DNA from: Porticoccaceae bacterium
GTDB taxonomy: Bacteria > Pseudomonadota > Gammaproteobacteria > Pseudomonadales > Porticoccaceae
Direction of reading: 5' to 3'
NCBI GenBank assembly: GCA_029248755.1
Contig: JAQWIR010000034.1
Location: forward strand, 1 to 64,000
DNA length: 64,000 bases
In this document: in pieces, positions 20,370-30,092 of the stretch
Layout: each line of letters begins with the position of its first letter
How positions within the stretch are numbered: position 1 is the stretch's first letter
The notes under the pieces: generated by a model
What the model saw: only the letters and a program-made list of their open reading frames with translations
Told to the model about the DNA's origin: nothing
The model's database searches: none
Made by a program: the position numbers and the translations under genes

Positions 20370-23300
20370 CTAATTGCGTCGCTGTCTGTAATTAAACAGT
20401 GTCAATAAAACCAGAAATACAAACAGGGTAATATCCGCAGGTTGCCCCTGAACGATTGAACAACCCCCCCTTTTCTTAAGCTTCACTAATAACCCAACTG
20501 GCCCAAGTTTAGCAGTGCCAAATTCATTGCTAATCTCCACCTCAATCGAGCTATTACTATACCATTTCGTGGTTGAAACAATTGCGGTATAGATACCCTG
20601 CCCCTGCTCTGAAATAGGCCCGATAGTAACTCCTCTACAGTAGTTGCAGGTAGCAGTAACATTAACCCCTTTTATGGGTGAGCCATCCTCACCCATGGCC
20701 TTTATAGTAATGATAGCTTTTTCACCAACAGTTAACTCTTTTCGATTGATTTCAAGGCTACTATATTCGGCAGATGGAGTAGATCCCATATTAGTATAAA
20801 CCGCAATACCACTTGGATCTGTTACTATTCCATCGGCAACACCATCAAAATCATTTGGGCCTCCATCTTCAATAAATAATTGGATGCAGGTATCTCCGGG
20901 TTTAATTCCGCTATCATATAGTTGACTGCCGGGTTCGGGGCAAGCACCATTTATTGCAGAAGCACTAAATAAAGAATTTTTGGCGTTTTCAATAAAGTTT
21001 TGCCAGCCAATATGTGGGCCCATATATTTTCTTAATACTTGACCTTCCTTAAAAGGTACCTCTAACGGTAGGCTTAGGTAATAAGAATCCCCAGCAATAG
21101 CTCCAGACACAGTAAAATCATAAAGACCAAAGGGGTAACTGTATTCTTTATCTAAGATATGATTTGAGTTACTAAGTTGAAGTTCAGTAATAACATTAAT
21201 AACCTGCTGCTTAGTTACCATTGCTGTATCTTCCGCATTCGAAAATGCTACTTCTCCCAACACTATTTTAGTGCCTACCTGGCTTTGTAAAACAATCGTT
21301 AAATCATCACTGATAGGCATTAAATTCGACTCAACAATATTATCCTTGTAATTAATGATGCCGTCATTATCTGAATCACCATAGCCCTCCTCAGCGTCCG
21401 ATACTCCGTCATTATCACTATCCACATCAATTGATAAAATAGGGGCAGCCTGCATTAATCGCAAATCAGTTGTTACTTGGGTTAAAGATGAGGGATTACC
21501 ATCATCTCTTGCTTTTGCTATAACCGTATAAACGTTTGGCGGAAGTTGGCTGGGATCAAATACAAAAATATTATTTCCCGAATTATCCAGGGATCTCTCA
21601 ATATCGACTAAATCAGCAATTGAAGAAAGCCAGCTAAATGAAAGGGTATCTGATGGATTAGGATCGGATATAAGTGCGGTTAAAGTAACCCGTCCTTTAT
21701 CTGAAGCAATAACTCGCCCTAAATTCCCCGCCTGCTCAACTTGAACCAAAATCTTAGGTGGTAGATTGCCATCTACAATCGAAATTTCTTGCTGTGTCAC
21801 CGAGCCCAACTCAGCATTACTCAGTTGATTGATTGTAATTTCAATTGTTTCATCATTTTCGAGCTCTTCATCCGGCAAAATTTCAATAGTGAAACTGCCC
21901 TCTCTACCCTTTTCAATAGTTAATAAGCCAGTGTCGTCAAGTACTCGATAATCAACACCCCTAGTAGCTGAGCCAGATATGGTATAGGGAATTTCAACCG
22001 GATAATCTGCTGCATTGCCACTGATCATCACTGTAACTTCAATCTCGCTATCCTCAACACTAATAGAAGATGGTGTCAGGTTGGCTAAGGGGATAACTTT
22101 AACCACTTGTACCGCTTTAGACTTATTTCCCTGAGTATCAGTAGCAGACCATGTAATCTCATGTCGACCAGAAGAAAATGGGCTAGCAGCACTGGAGGTC
22201 GGTTGTATAGCCACCTGAGAGTTATCTTTGGCTGTAGCCTCACCCAAATTTACAGCCGTTAAACGACCTGTTGAGGTTATTACAATATCATCCGGAATAT
22301 TCAACTGTGGCAACCCGGGGTTGGGGTTAACTCGAGGGTCTGTATCGGCTAAAAACTCATCTAAATTTGAAACCCCATCGCCATCAGAATCTGTATCCTT
22401 ATAAGATGAATTGTTTATATCAAAACCATATTCTGTCTCAAATTTATCAGGCATACCGTCACCATCGGTATCTGATGAATAATTAGGATTCAATTTAAAG
22501 GCATCTTCGGCAGAAGCCACGCCATCATTATCTTCATCTGGGTCACAGGCATCACCCGACAAATCAGAATCAAAGTCTGCCTGATTGGTATTAGCCACAT
22601 TTGGACAGTTATCGCCATTATCACCAATATTATCGGTGTCTGAGTCTGTGGTTTCATTGGCATCATTGGGGAAGCTATCAAAAACATCTTCCACAGTATC
22701 ACCATCTGTATCTAGGGTTAATAGCGCCGTTATTTTCTCAATAGTATCTATGGCTGACGGGTCTTGCTCGACGATCACAATATTGACTCTATCGATATTG
22801 CTTACAACTATATTGGTAAGACCCAAATTTTCATAATCAGTTAACACAGGCAATGGGCTGTTAGCGCTATCAGCGCTATAGGCTTGAATGATATGACTAG
22901 AGACAACTTTATTAGCCACCGCCTGAATTTTTTCGACCTTATCCATGGCCTGAGGATCACTGGCAATAATTTGCTGAATAGTTGGTAAATGGTCGTTGGT
23001 AACAGCCTCAATACCCATTAATTCAAGTTGATCTTTGCTCAGATTTTCTGTCTGTTCTATTGCCGAAAGTGCCGCATTAACTAAGGCCTGTAACTTGGTC
23101 ACAGTATCCACAGCCTCTTTATCGCCTAATGCAATCACATCACTCAATAAACTTATAACTGTTATATCATCAGATAAACCAGCAATCCCAATATTGCTGT
23201 AATCCTCAATAACCGGCGGGTTATTAACTGTGGTATCGTCAAACGCAAAATCAAGAATATTCGTGTAACTAATTACTAATTGCTGTATTTGAAGTTGATC

Positions 23301-26300
23301 CTCGACGCTAACAGCATCCAATATATCGCTGACTTCCGAATCTAGCGCATCATTAATTGAACCAATATTGGCCTCAGTAATGCCTGTAATACCAGCAGCC
23401 ATATAGAGGTTAGCCGTATTATTTTTGGTATCTTCAGCCAAATGACTAAGTGCCGACTTTAGTATCTGGGTAGATGAATTACTGCTTACGACAGACTCAT
23501 CTGTACCCTGATTATCGGTATAACTAGCAATAACCCTAATTTCTTTATTGATATCGGACTGGGTTAGTTGATAAGTCTCTTGGACAGCGCCCTGAATATT
23601 TTCATCATTGGCTTGCCACTGGTAGCTAATAGCATCCAAGCCATCGGCATCTGTTAGTGTATGACTGGCAGTTAAGATCTGATCCTGAGCCACTGTGCCA
23701 CCGATAGTCACATCACCCACTGGCGCATCATTAATATTGGCAACTGTGCTGGATGGCTCGCTGGCTTCAGACTCTGCTGTGTCCTGATTATCGGTATAGC
23801 TAGCAATAACTCTGATTGTCTTATCAACTTCATTTTGAGTGAGCAAATAAGTACTTTTATTAGCACCTTCAACATCCTCAGTACCGGCTTGCCACTGATA
23901 GCTAATAGCACCCAAGCCATCTATATCAGATAGATTATTGCCCGCTGTTAAGAGCTGACCCTGAGTCACCGTACCACTGATAGTAACCTTACCCTGGGGC
24001 GCATCGTTAATATTGGTAACTGCAGTGGTTGGAGCACTGGACACAGACTCGTCATTACCCTGATTATCGGTATAGCTAGCCCTAACTGTGATTACTTTAC
24101 CCACTTCATCTTGGGTGAGCTCATAAGTACTTTCGTTAGCGTCAACAATATTTTCACTATTTGCCTGCCATTGGTAGCTAATAGGCCCCAAGCCTTCTTG
24201 ATCAGAAAGATTATGACTTGTAGTCAAGGTTTGCCCCTGTTCGATAGAGCCATTGATAGTAACCGTACCCTGTGGCAAATCATTTTGTTGCGTTAAGCCT
24301 GGCGTTGCAAAAGTAGAAGCAAAAGAAGATGAAGTTGTAGTTTCACTGTCTGCAGCATCAGATGAGCCACTTGAGCCCTCGTCTATATTAGAATCTGAGC
24401 TACTTGAGTCTTCGAAAGTATTTCCTTGCCCAACCCCGGAAATGCCGTCAATCACACCAAAGAGCGACTCATCAGGGAACTCAGAATCAAATTCGCTACC
24501 AGGAGATTCATCTGGGGTTGACGGCTGACTGGTATAGTTATCTGTAACCCTAAGACTAATCGTGTCTAGAGGATTACCACTATTAATGGTATCAATAGCC
24601 ACTTGGGTCAATAAAATTTTCTGTTGTGCGGTATCAAGCACATATTGATTATTACTATTAGTGCCCTCTTCAAAGGTTACGGTTAATTCATCGCCATCGA
24701 GATCTTCAACCACATAACTAGCCGCCTCCGACATATTAGCAACCAAACCACCGGCATCCTCGACAAAGTTATTTACAGTTAATTCAATGGTTGGCAAATT
24801 ATTAACGTCAGCCACAATGATGGTAAATATATGGCTAACGGTCACCGTTCCATCATCAGCTTCAATCTCAACAGTATTTTCACCTACATGAACATGTAGA
24901 GGGATACCCGTCAAAACCCCTGTTGACTCATCAAAACTCAACCAACCAGGGGTATTATTGGCTCTAAGGCTGACTGTATCTTCCTCCAAATCATTGGTAG
25001 TGACTGTATAGCTGTAAAGTTGATTTTCAGTCGCAGCAGTAATTTCAGCACTGGTAATGGTTGGTGCATCATTAATCGCGGTTACAGAAATATCAATTAG
25101 TTGGGAACTTATACCGCCCAAATCATCAGTAACAGTCAGGGTAAATTGATCTGCACCAAAGTAATTGGCATTTGGACTGTATTGCCATTCACCAGTAGCC
25201 TGATTAATAGTAGCTGTGCCCTGTAAGGAATTTACCGAAATAGCAAAATAATCTCCACTAAGTCCCTCCACATCAGTCGCTATCAGCGAGCCGCTAATAT
25301 CACTGTCCTCATCACCAGTGCCATTTAAATCGCCAGAAAACTGCGCAACATCATTCACAGAATTGACCGTTAAAGAAATCACTTGAGTCGAAGTGGCACC
25401 GGCATCATCGGTAACCGTCACGATAAACATGTCTGCACCAAAGTAATCAGCATTTGGCTGGTACTGCCAATCACCACTGGACGCATCAATAGTGGCTGCG
25501 CCCTGTAAAGGGTTTAGCGTAACGGTAAAATAATTCCCATCTGTCAGGCCCTCCACATCCGTGGCTATCAGTGTACCGCTAATATCACTGTCCTCATCAC
25601 CTATGCCATGGGTTTTGCCAGAGAATTGCGTAGTATCATCCACAGAATTGACGGTTACAGAAATAATTTGAATCGAAGTACCCCCCAAATCATCCGTCAC
25701 AGTAACCGTAAATGTATCTGCACCAAAGAAATTATCAGATGGTGTGAACTGCCAATAACCACTGGACGCATCAATTGTGGCTATGCCATTTGAGGAATTT
25801 GCCGTAATAGCGAAATAATCACCACTCAGCCCCTCCACATCCGTGACTATAAGCGTACCGCTGATAACATTATCCTCATCACCTGCGCCATTTAAATCAC
25901 CCGCAAACTGAGCAATATCATCCACAGAATTGACCGTTATAGAAATCACTTGAGCCGAAGTACCACCCAAATCATCAGTCACAGTAATGGTAAATTGATC
26001 TGTACCAAAGTAATTGTCAGATGGTATGTACTGCCAATCCCCACTGGACGCATCAATAGTGGCTATGCCATTTGAGGAATTTGCCGTAATAGCCAAATAA
26101 TCACCACTCAGCTCCTCCACATCCGTGACTATAAGCGTACCGCTAATATCATTATCCTCATCACCAGTGCCATCTAAATCACCGGAAAATTGCGAAGGAT
26201 TATTTACTGTAATGTCAATGTTCCGCTCAGAAGTACTACCAGCATCATCAGTCACAGTTACGGTAAATTCATCATTACCAGAGTAATTGAGATTTGGCTG

Positions 26301-27383
26301 GTACTCCCAATCACCACTGGACGCATCAATAGTGGCATTGCCATCCGTGGGTTGTGCCGAAACACTGTAATAACTCCCATCTGTTAGGCCATCCTCATCC
26401 GTGGCTGACAGAGTGCCGGTAATAAGGCTATTAGAGTTACCTAACCCCGTCATTCCACTAATAAATTGTGTAGGGTCATCAACTTGAGCGACCGTTACAG
26501 AAATAATTTGATCGGTAGTACTACCCGAATTATCAGTAGCAGTCACGGTGAATTCATCATTACCAAAGTAATTAGCATTTGGGGTATAGTGCCACCAAGA
26601 ACCGGAAATAGTGGCTGAGCCGTGAACAGGCATTGTGTTAATTTCAAATTTTTGGATACCGTTATTATCTGTCGCAATTAACATACGGCTGATAACATTG
26701 TCCTCATCACCTGAACCACTGAATCCGCCAGTAAATTGGGTGGAATAGTCAAACACTCTCTGATTTAAGGTATAGCCATTGGGATGATAGAAATCACTAT
26801 TCATTATTATTAGATTGTACGGATCCGCAGTTGCATTTCTGGCAGCCGGTAAGACCATATAGATACCAGCATCAATTTCCCTTTCAATAAAAGCATCTCT
26901 CGAAAAGCCTTGAATAATATGATGTTGCTGCATCCCAAAATAAAAGCCTCCCCATGAGCCAGAACTATCATCTGTAGTTAACAATGTATGCTTAGTAGAC
27001 AACCCAATAGTATCAACATTGGTATAAAGCGACTCAACCTTAAAGAGAAATAGATATCCATCAGCTTGACTCGAAGTATCTAGTAAAATTCTAACGCGTT
27101 TTCTAGAATTAACAGAAAAGTAATATAGCTTCTCATTGATGTTTGTCATCTTGGAGTGATCAACATCATTATTGAAATGGCCGTCTCCATCGGACGGATA
27201 TTGGTATGATTCTTTCCAATTTCCCACATAAGTAAGTTTAGGTTCTTCAGCATTAACTTTTAATGTACTGAGAACAGCCAAAAATATAAAAAAATAAATT
27301 CCAACTTTTAGCGGTGTTTTTTTAGAAACAAAATACCTACAGGGCTTTGTAAAAAGCATCCTTAAAATTCCAAAGAACTTCAT
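20370..27383 (-). CDS. Giant repeat-rich surface protein with Cys-type C-terminal sorting signal
   Basis: 2337 residues. Order: a long signal peptide (1-45, VNA|EE); a PPC-like beta domain (about 46-210); six repeats of about 93 residues of the tandem-95/cadherin-like type (from about 216); a putative Ig-like domain and an acidic Ser-rich linker; three Ig-like repeats of about 92 residues; an alpha-helical segment; Asp-rich thrombospondin type 3 calcium repeats (encoded near 22370-22720); a HYR-like and a Calx-beta domain (near 21800-22010); a choice-of-anchor-U-like domain with a DGGPNDFDGVADG segment; and a C-terminal GGC motif, hydrophobic helix and Arg-rich end. This suggests a calcium-stabilised adhesin exported by Sec and anchored after C-terminal processing. 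A divergent CPBP protease gene begins 139 bases away. The adhesive role is inference. Confidence 0.9.
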   Translation of the reverse strand: MKFFGILRMLFTKPCRYFVSKKTPLKVGIYFFIFLAVLSTLKVNAEEPKLTYVGNWKESYQYPSDGDGHFNNDVDHSKMTNINEKLYYFSVNSRKRVRILLDTSSQADGYLFLFKVESLYTNVDTIGLSTKHTLLTTDDSSGSWGGFYFGMQQHHIIQGFSRDAFIEREIDAGIYMVLPAARNATADPYNLIIMNSDFYHPNGYTLNQRVFDYSTQFTGGFSGSGDEDNVISRMLIATDNNGIQKFEINTMPVHGSATISGSWWHYTPNANYFGNDEFTVTATDNSGSTTDQIISVTVAQVDDPTQFISGMTGLGNSNSLITGTLSATDEDGLTDGSYYSVSAQPTDGNATIDASSGDWEYQPNLNYSGNDEFTVTVTDDAGSTSERNIDITVNNPSQFSGDLDGTGDEDNDISGTLIVTDVEELSGDYLAITANSSNGIATIDASSGDWQYIPSDNYFGTDQFTITVTDDLGGTSAQVISITVNSVDDIAQFAGDLNGAGDEDNVISGTLIVTDVEGLSGDYFAITANSSNGIATIDASSGYWQFTPSDNFFGADTFTVTVTDDLGGTSIQIISVTVNSVDDTTQFSGKTHGIGDEDSDISGTLIATDVEGLTDGNYFTVTLNPLQGAATIDASSGDWQYQPNADYFGADMFIVTVTDDAGATSTQVISLTVNSVNDVAQFSGDLNGTGDEDSDISGSLIATDVEGLSGDYFAISVNSLQGTATINQATGEWQYSPNANYFGADQFTLTVTDDLGGISSQLIDISVTAINDAPTITSAEITAATENQLYSYTVTTNDLEEDTVSLRANNTPGWLSFDESTGVLTGIPLHVHVGENTVEIEADDGTVTVSHIFTIIVADVNNLPTIELTVNNFVEDAGGLVANMSEAASYVVEDLDGDELTVTFEEGTNSNNQYVLDTAQQKILLTQVAIDTINSGNPLDTISLRVTDNYTSQPSTPDESPGSEFDSEFPDESLFGVIDGISGVGQGNTFEDSSSSDSNIDEGSSGSSDAADSETTTSSSFASTFATPGLTQQNDLPQGTVTINGSIEQGQTLTTSHNLSDQEGLGPISYQWQANSENIVDANESTYELTQDEVGKVITVRASYTDNQGNDESVSSAPTTAVTNINDAPQGKVTISGTVTQGQLLTAGNNLSDIDGLGAISYQWQAGTEDVEGANKSTYLLTQNEVDKTIRVIASYTDNQDTAESEASEPSSTVANINDAPVGDVTIGGTVAQDQILTASHTLTDADGLDAISYQWQANDENIQGAVQETYQLTQSDINKEIRVIASYTDNQGTDESVVSSNSSTQILKSALSHLAEDTKNNTANLYMAAGITGITEANIGSINDALDSEVSDILDAVSVEDQLQIQQLVISYTNILDFAFDDTTVNNPPVIEDYSNIGIAGLSDDITVISLLSDVIALGDKEAVDTVTKLQALVNAALSAIEQTENLSKDQLELMGIEAVTNDHLPTIQQIIASDPQAMDKVEKIQAVANKVVSSHIIQAYSADSANSPLPVLTDYENLGLTNIVVSNIDRVNIVIVEQDPSAIDTIEKITALLTLDTDGDTVEDVFDSFPNDANETTDSDTDNIGDNGDNCPNVANTNQADFDSDLSGDACDPDEDNDGVASAEDAFKLNPNYSSDTDGDGMPDKFETEYGFDINNSSYKDTDSDGDGVSNLDEFLADTDPRVNPNPGLPQLNIPDDIVITSTGRLTAVNLGEATAKDNSQVAIQPTSSAASPFSSGRHEITWSATDTQGNKSKAVQVVKVIPLANLTPSSISVEDSEIEVTVMISGNAADYPVEIPYTISGSATRGVDYRVLDDTGLLTIEKGREGSFTIEILPDEELENDETIEITINQLSNAELGSVTQQEISIVDGNLPPKILVQVEQAGNLGRVIASDKGRVTLTALISDPNPSDTLSFSWLSSIADLVDIERSLDNSGNNIFVFDPSQLPPNVYTVIAKARDDGNPSSLTQVTTDLRLMQAAPILSIDVDSDNDGVSDAEEGYGDSDNDGIINYKDNIVESNLMPISDDLTIVLQSQVGTKIVLGEVAFSNAEDTAMVTKQQVINVITELQLSNSNHILDKEYSYPFGLYDFTVSGAIAGDSYYLSLPLEVPFKEGQVLRKYMGPHIGWQNFIENAKNSLFSASAINGACPEPGSQLYDSGIKPGDTCIQLFIEDGGPNDFDGVADGIVTDPSGIAVYTNMGSTPSAEYSSLEINRKELTVGEKAIITIKAMGEDGSPIKGVNVTATCNYCRGVTIGPISEQGQGIYTAIVSTTKWYSNSSIEVEISNEFGTAKLGPVGLLVKLKKRGGCSIVQGQPADITLFVFLVLLTLFNYRQRRN
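20373..20471 (-). other. C-terminal protein-sorting signal (JDVT-CTERM-like)
   Basis: This stretch encodes residues 2305-2337 of the giant surface protein. It has the tripartite form: a short motif with Gly-Gly-Cys (2306-2308, Cys codon 20460-20462) followed by ADIT (2316-2319), a hydrophobic helix (about 2318-2331), and the basic end NYRQRRN. Among published Cys-containing sorting signals (MYXO-, JDVT-, Synerg-, CGP-CTERM), JDVT is the closest because of the D-x-T after the Cys. Those signals are predicted to be cut by CPBP-type glutamic proteases, one of which is encoded next door. Confidence 0.65.
23455..24280 (-). repeat. Three tandem Ig-like coding repeats
   Basis: Three consecutive coding repeats of about 275 bases in the giant surface protein. 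Each encodes a G-x-VTI-x-G start, a DGL-x-x-ISYQWQA core and an ASYTDNQ ending. Similarity is visible at both DNA and protein level, pointing to internal duplication. Confidence 0.85.
25075..26740 (-). repeat. Six tandem-95/cadherin-like coding repeats
   Basis: Six repeats of about 278 bases, each encoding QF-x-G near the start, then GDEDNDISGTLI-like, ATIDASSGDWQY-like and TVTVTDDLGGTS-like segments. Several neighbours share long identical DNA stretches, so the block is prone to copy-number change and to misassembly from short reads. Confidence 0.88.
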
Positions 27384-27444
27384 GTTCTATATCCTTCCAT
27401 GGCTTAGAAATAAATTTGGCCTTTATATAGAAATTAACTAAAAC

Positions 27445-27490
27445 CTATACTATTCATATTAGTATAGATGTAGGAAAAGTTCTTTTACAA
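27445..27490 (-). promoter_or_regulatory. Palindrome and promoter between adhesin and CPBP protease
   Basis: A perfect 8-base inverted repeat, CTATACTA (27445-27452) and TAGTATAG (27460-27467), with a 7-base spacer sits in the 139-base divergent gap. On the minus strand TATACT (27461-27466) and TTGTAA (27485-27490), spaced 18, make a plausible sigma70 promoter for the adhesin, so the palindrome overlaps its -10. A regulator bound there could control one or both genes; no regulator is identified. Confidence 0.45.
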
Positions 27491-27522
27491 AAAATTACTT
27501 TCCTTATTAGGAGAAGCCGCGA

Positions 27523-27987
27523 TTGAATTGGAGGAATTTACAGGATTTGTATAAAAATTTTTACAATGATTTAGTGTTTTTAGGGTTATTGCTGATCCCT
27601 ATACCAATTTGGGTAATTATTTATTATCGAACACAAACCATTGAATTATTAAACCCATTACAACTATTGAACTTTATACTGCTATACCCTCTTGTGGAGG
27701 AGATTATTTTTAGAGGAGTGACCCAACCCTATATAGCAAAAAAATTACCGCATAATCTGGCTAATATCTCTTTAGCAAACCTTCTAACTAGTACGATTTT
27801 TGCAATAATACATTTATTTCAGCAGCCCATCATATGGGCACTGGCAACATTTTTTCCGTCACTGATTTTTGGCTACTGTAGGGATCGATACCAGAGACTA
27901 ATGCCCTCCATTATCTTGCATATAACCTACAATGGAGGGTTTTTCTTAATCGGTTATGGCGCTTTTAAGAATCCAATACCGTTTTAA
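27523..27987 (+). CDS. CPBP-family glutamic intramembrane protease, probable MrtJ-like sorting enzyme
   Basis: 154-residue, almost wholly membrane-embedded protein of the CPBP/Rce1 (Abi) family. Catalytic motifs are present in order: EEIIFRG (about 48-54), FAIIHLF (histidine in the second motif) and HITYN (third motif). It is very short, a minimal CPBP core. The start is a TTG at 27523 with AGGAG 9 bases upstream; no better ATG exists. It is divergent from the giant protein whose C-terminus carries a Cys-type sorting signal, the pairing expected for a dedicated sorting protease such as MrtJ of JDVT-CTERM systems. Its 3' end overlaps the aminotransferase gene, on the opposite strand, by 23 bases. 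Confidence 0.82.
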   Translation: MNWRNLQDLYKNFYNDLVFLGLLLIPIPIWVIIYYRTQTIELLNPLQLLNFILLYPLVEEIIFRGVTQPYIAKKLPHNLANISLANLLTSTIFAIIHLFQQPIIWALATFFPSLIFGYCRDRYQRLMPSIILHITYNGGFFLIGYGAFKNPIPF

Positions 27988-29161
27988 TGGATTGGGTTAA
28001 ATAATCGATATTATTGGAATTAATACCCGCCAAATTAACTCGCGTAGAACCGACAATATAAATGGCAAATTCTTCACGAAGACGATTTAACTGGTCAGAG
28101 GTAATCCCCAAGAAAGAGAACATACCCTGCTGTTGTTTAATATGACTAAAATCCATGCCCGCGGCATTATTATTAATACCATCGGTTAACAATGTGCGCA
28201 TTGATTTAATCCGCAATCTCACCTCTTCCAACTCAGCTTGCCAATTAGCGCGCAACTGATCATCTCCCAGAATAAGCGATACCAGTAAAGCTCCGTGGGC
28301 TGGTGGCATAGAATAGATTTGACGGGCAATAGACATAGACTGAGCAGAAACGATCTTAGCCTGCTCAGCTGACTCAGCCACTAGGGTGATAGAACCGGTA
28401 CGCTCGCGGTATAAACCAAAGTTCTTAGAACATGAAGAAGCCACTAAAAGCTCCGGCAAACGCTCAGCCATCATACGCAGACCATAGGCATCGGCATCCA
28501 GCCCCTGCCCCAACCCCTGATAGGCAATATCAATAAACGGGATAAACCCTCTCTCAAGGGCAATATCAGCAATTTGATCCCAATGCTCAGGTTGTAAGTC
28601 GGCACCTGTAGGGTTGTGACAGCAACCATGTAACAACACCACATCACCCGCCGGTACACGATTTAACGTCTCCATCATGGCATCAATATTAATACTATGA
28701 GTGGTTTTATCGTAATAGGGGTATTCTTCAATCTCGAAACCCGCGCTTCCCATTAATGGAATATGATTAGGCCAAGTAGGAACACCCACCCAAAGCTTAG
28801 CATCGGGACGCGCTCGCTGAACTACCTCAGCACCCACACGCAGAGAACCAGAACCACCCGGGGCCTGAAGGGTTACAAGACGATCTGAATTAAGAATACT
28901 GTGATCAGCACCAAAAAGAAGCGCCATCATCAACTGGTTATACCCAGCATCACCGGCAATACCCTGATAAGCCTTAGTATTTTCAAGCTCCATCAACTTA
29001 GCTTCGGCTAACTTCACAGACTTCATAACCGGTGTTCGACCACTATCATCCTGATAAACACCTACGCCCAAATCAATCTTATGATCTCTACTGTCAGCCC
29101 TGAAAGCTGCCATTAATCCTAAAATAGGGTCCCCTGCAACAGGTTTTAAATTCTCAAACAT
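27965..29161 (-). CDS. Aspartate/aromatic amino acid aminotransferase
   Basis: PLP-dependent class I aminotransferase of the AspC/TyrB type, 398 residues (E. coli 396). Motifs include the start MFENLKPVAGDPILGLMAAF, the cofactor-contact region VPTWPNHIPLMGSAG, HGCCHNPTGADL, and the PLP lysine in SCSKNFGLYRERTG. The sequence alone does not decide between aspartate and aromatic preference. It ends inside the convergent CPBP gene. The ATG is at 29159-29161. Confidence 0.95.
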   Translation of the reverse strand: MFENLKPVAGDPILGLMAAFRADSRDHKIDLGVGVYQDDSGRTPVMKSVKLAEAKLMELENTKAYQGIAGDAGYNQLMMALLFGADHSILNSDRLVTLQAPGGSGSLRVGAEVVQRARPDAKLWVGVPTWPNHIPLMGSAGFEIEEYPYYDKTTHSINIDAMMETLNRVPAGDVVLLHGCCHNPTGADLQPEHWDQIADIALERGFIPFIDIAYQGLGQGLDADAYGLRMMAERLPELLVASSCSKNFGLYRERTGSITLVAESAEQAKIVSAQSMSIARQIYSMPPAHGALLVSLILGDDQLRANWQAELEEVRLRIKSMRTLLTDGINNNAAGMDFSHIKQQQGMFSFLGITSDQLNRLREEFAIYIVGSTRVNLAGINSNNIDYLTQSIKTVLDS

Positions 29162-29223
29162 TTAGGTAGCTCCTAACTACAACCAGTTTATGCCGACATT
29201 TTACTACGGATTGATACTATTGT

Positions 29224-29994
29224 TCAGGAATTTTCACTAATAAATTGCAAAACAAGCTGGTTAAATAATTCTGGTTTTTCAGCATGCAGCCAATGACCGA
29301 CAGCCTCAACCGTTTGAACAGACGATTGAGGAAATAAAGTATTAATTATGGGTAGGTGATGCGGTTCAATATAATTAGAATGCTCAGCCTTTAAAAATAG
29401 ACATGGCGCGTTAAATACATCGCCCTGTGGAGCAACAGATATTTGGCTTTCATAGCTTGCTTTAATAGCATTAATATTGATCTTAAACTCAAAATTACCC
29501 GCCGTATTTCGACGTAAGTTTTTCAGTAAAAAAGCGCGTACAGAAAGCTCAACACCATGCTCAGATAAAAAGGAATCCGCCGTCTTTCTATCTTTAATAT
29601 CTACTTTAGATAAATTATATAAAATATTGATTATATTGTTATTATTATCTTCATATCTTACAGGAGCCATATCGGCAACCACCAGAGATTTAACCCTATC
29701 TGGGCAAGTCATAGCCAACTGCATCGCCACCTTACCACCCAGCGAATGCCCCACAAAATAAGCCTCATCAATGGATAGGGCATCCATCAACTCAACCATA
29801 TCCTCAGCCATTGATAATAGGCCCATTTTTGCGTCATGAGGCGAGTCGCCATGGTTGCGAAGATCAACGGAAATAACCCGATAATTAGACGCAAGAGCGC
29901 GGGCTAAATTACCCAAATTAGACAGGGAGCCAAATAAGCCATGAATAAGAAAAACGGGGTCGCCACCCCCATGCTCAGAATAATTAAGCTGCAT
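29224..29994 (-). CDS. Alpha/beta-hydrolase, YbfF-like esterase
   Basis: 256-residue cytoplasmic alpha/beta hydrolase. It has the oxyanion-hole segment FLIHGLFGSLSNLGNLARAL, the nucleophile elbow GHSLGG, and a C-terminal catalytic histidine in VGHWLHAEKPELF. The pattern DLRNHGDSPH is typical of the YbfF thioesterase/esterase group. The substrate is unknown. It lies 62 bases upstream of the aminotransferase gene on the same strand. Confidence 0.9.
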   Translation of the reverse strand: MQLNYSEHGGGDPVFLIHGLFGSLSNLGNLARALASNYRVISVDLRNHGDSPHDAKMGLLSMAEDMVELMDALSIDEAYFVGHSLGGKVAMQLAMTCPDRVKSLVVADMAPVRYEDNNNNIINILYNLSKVDIKDRKTADSFLSEHGVELSVRAFLLKNLRRNTAGNFEFKININAIKASYESQISVAPQGDVFNAPCLFLKAEHSNYIEPHHLPIINTLFPQSSVQTVEAVGHWLHAEKPELFNQLVLQFISENS

Positions 29995-30013
29995 AAAAAA
30001 GTATTACTCACAA

Positions 30014-30062
30014 TAAAAAAAACCAACCCATATCTTACATTATTTAGTAAGCTGCGGGTTGG
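30014..30062 (-). terminator. Intrinsic terminator after the 872-residue secreted protein gene
   Basis: Hairpin with outer arms 30023-30029 and 30056-30062 (CCAACCC/GGGTTGG) and an inner CTTAC/GTAAG pair. On the minus strand it is followed by a run of T residues (30014-30022). It ends the lipoprotein/secreted-protein transcript before the esterase gene. Confidence 0.85.
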
Positions 30063-30092
30063 CCTTGTGATTGCTTATTGGTTTAAATGTTT

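Noticed and set aside
20370-27383. CRISPR array or non-coding tandem repeat
   Set aside because: The repeats are in frame, about 275-278 bases long and encode domains; they are coding duplications.
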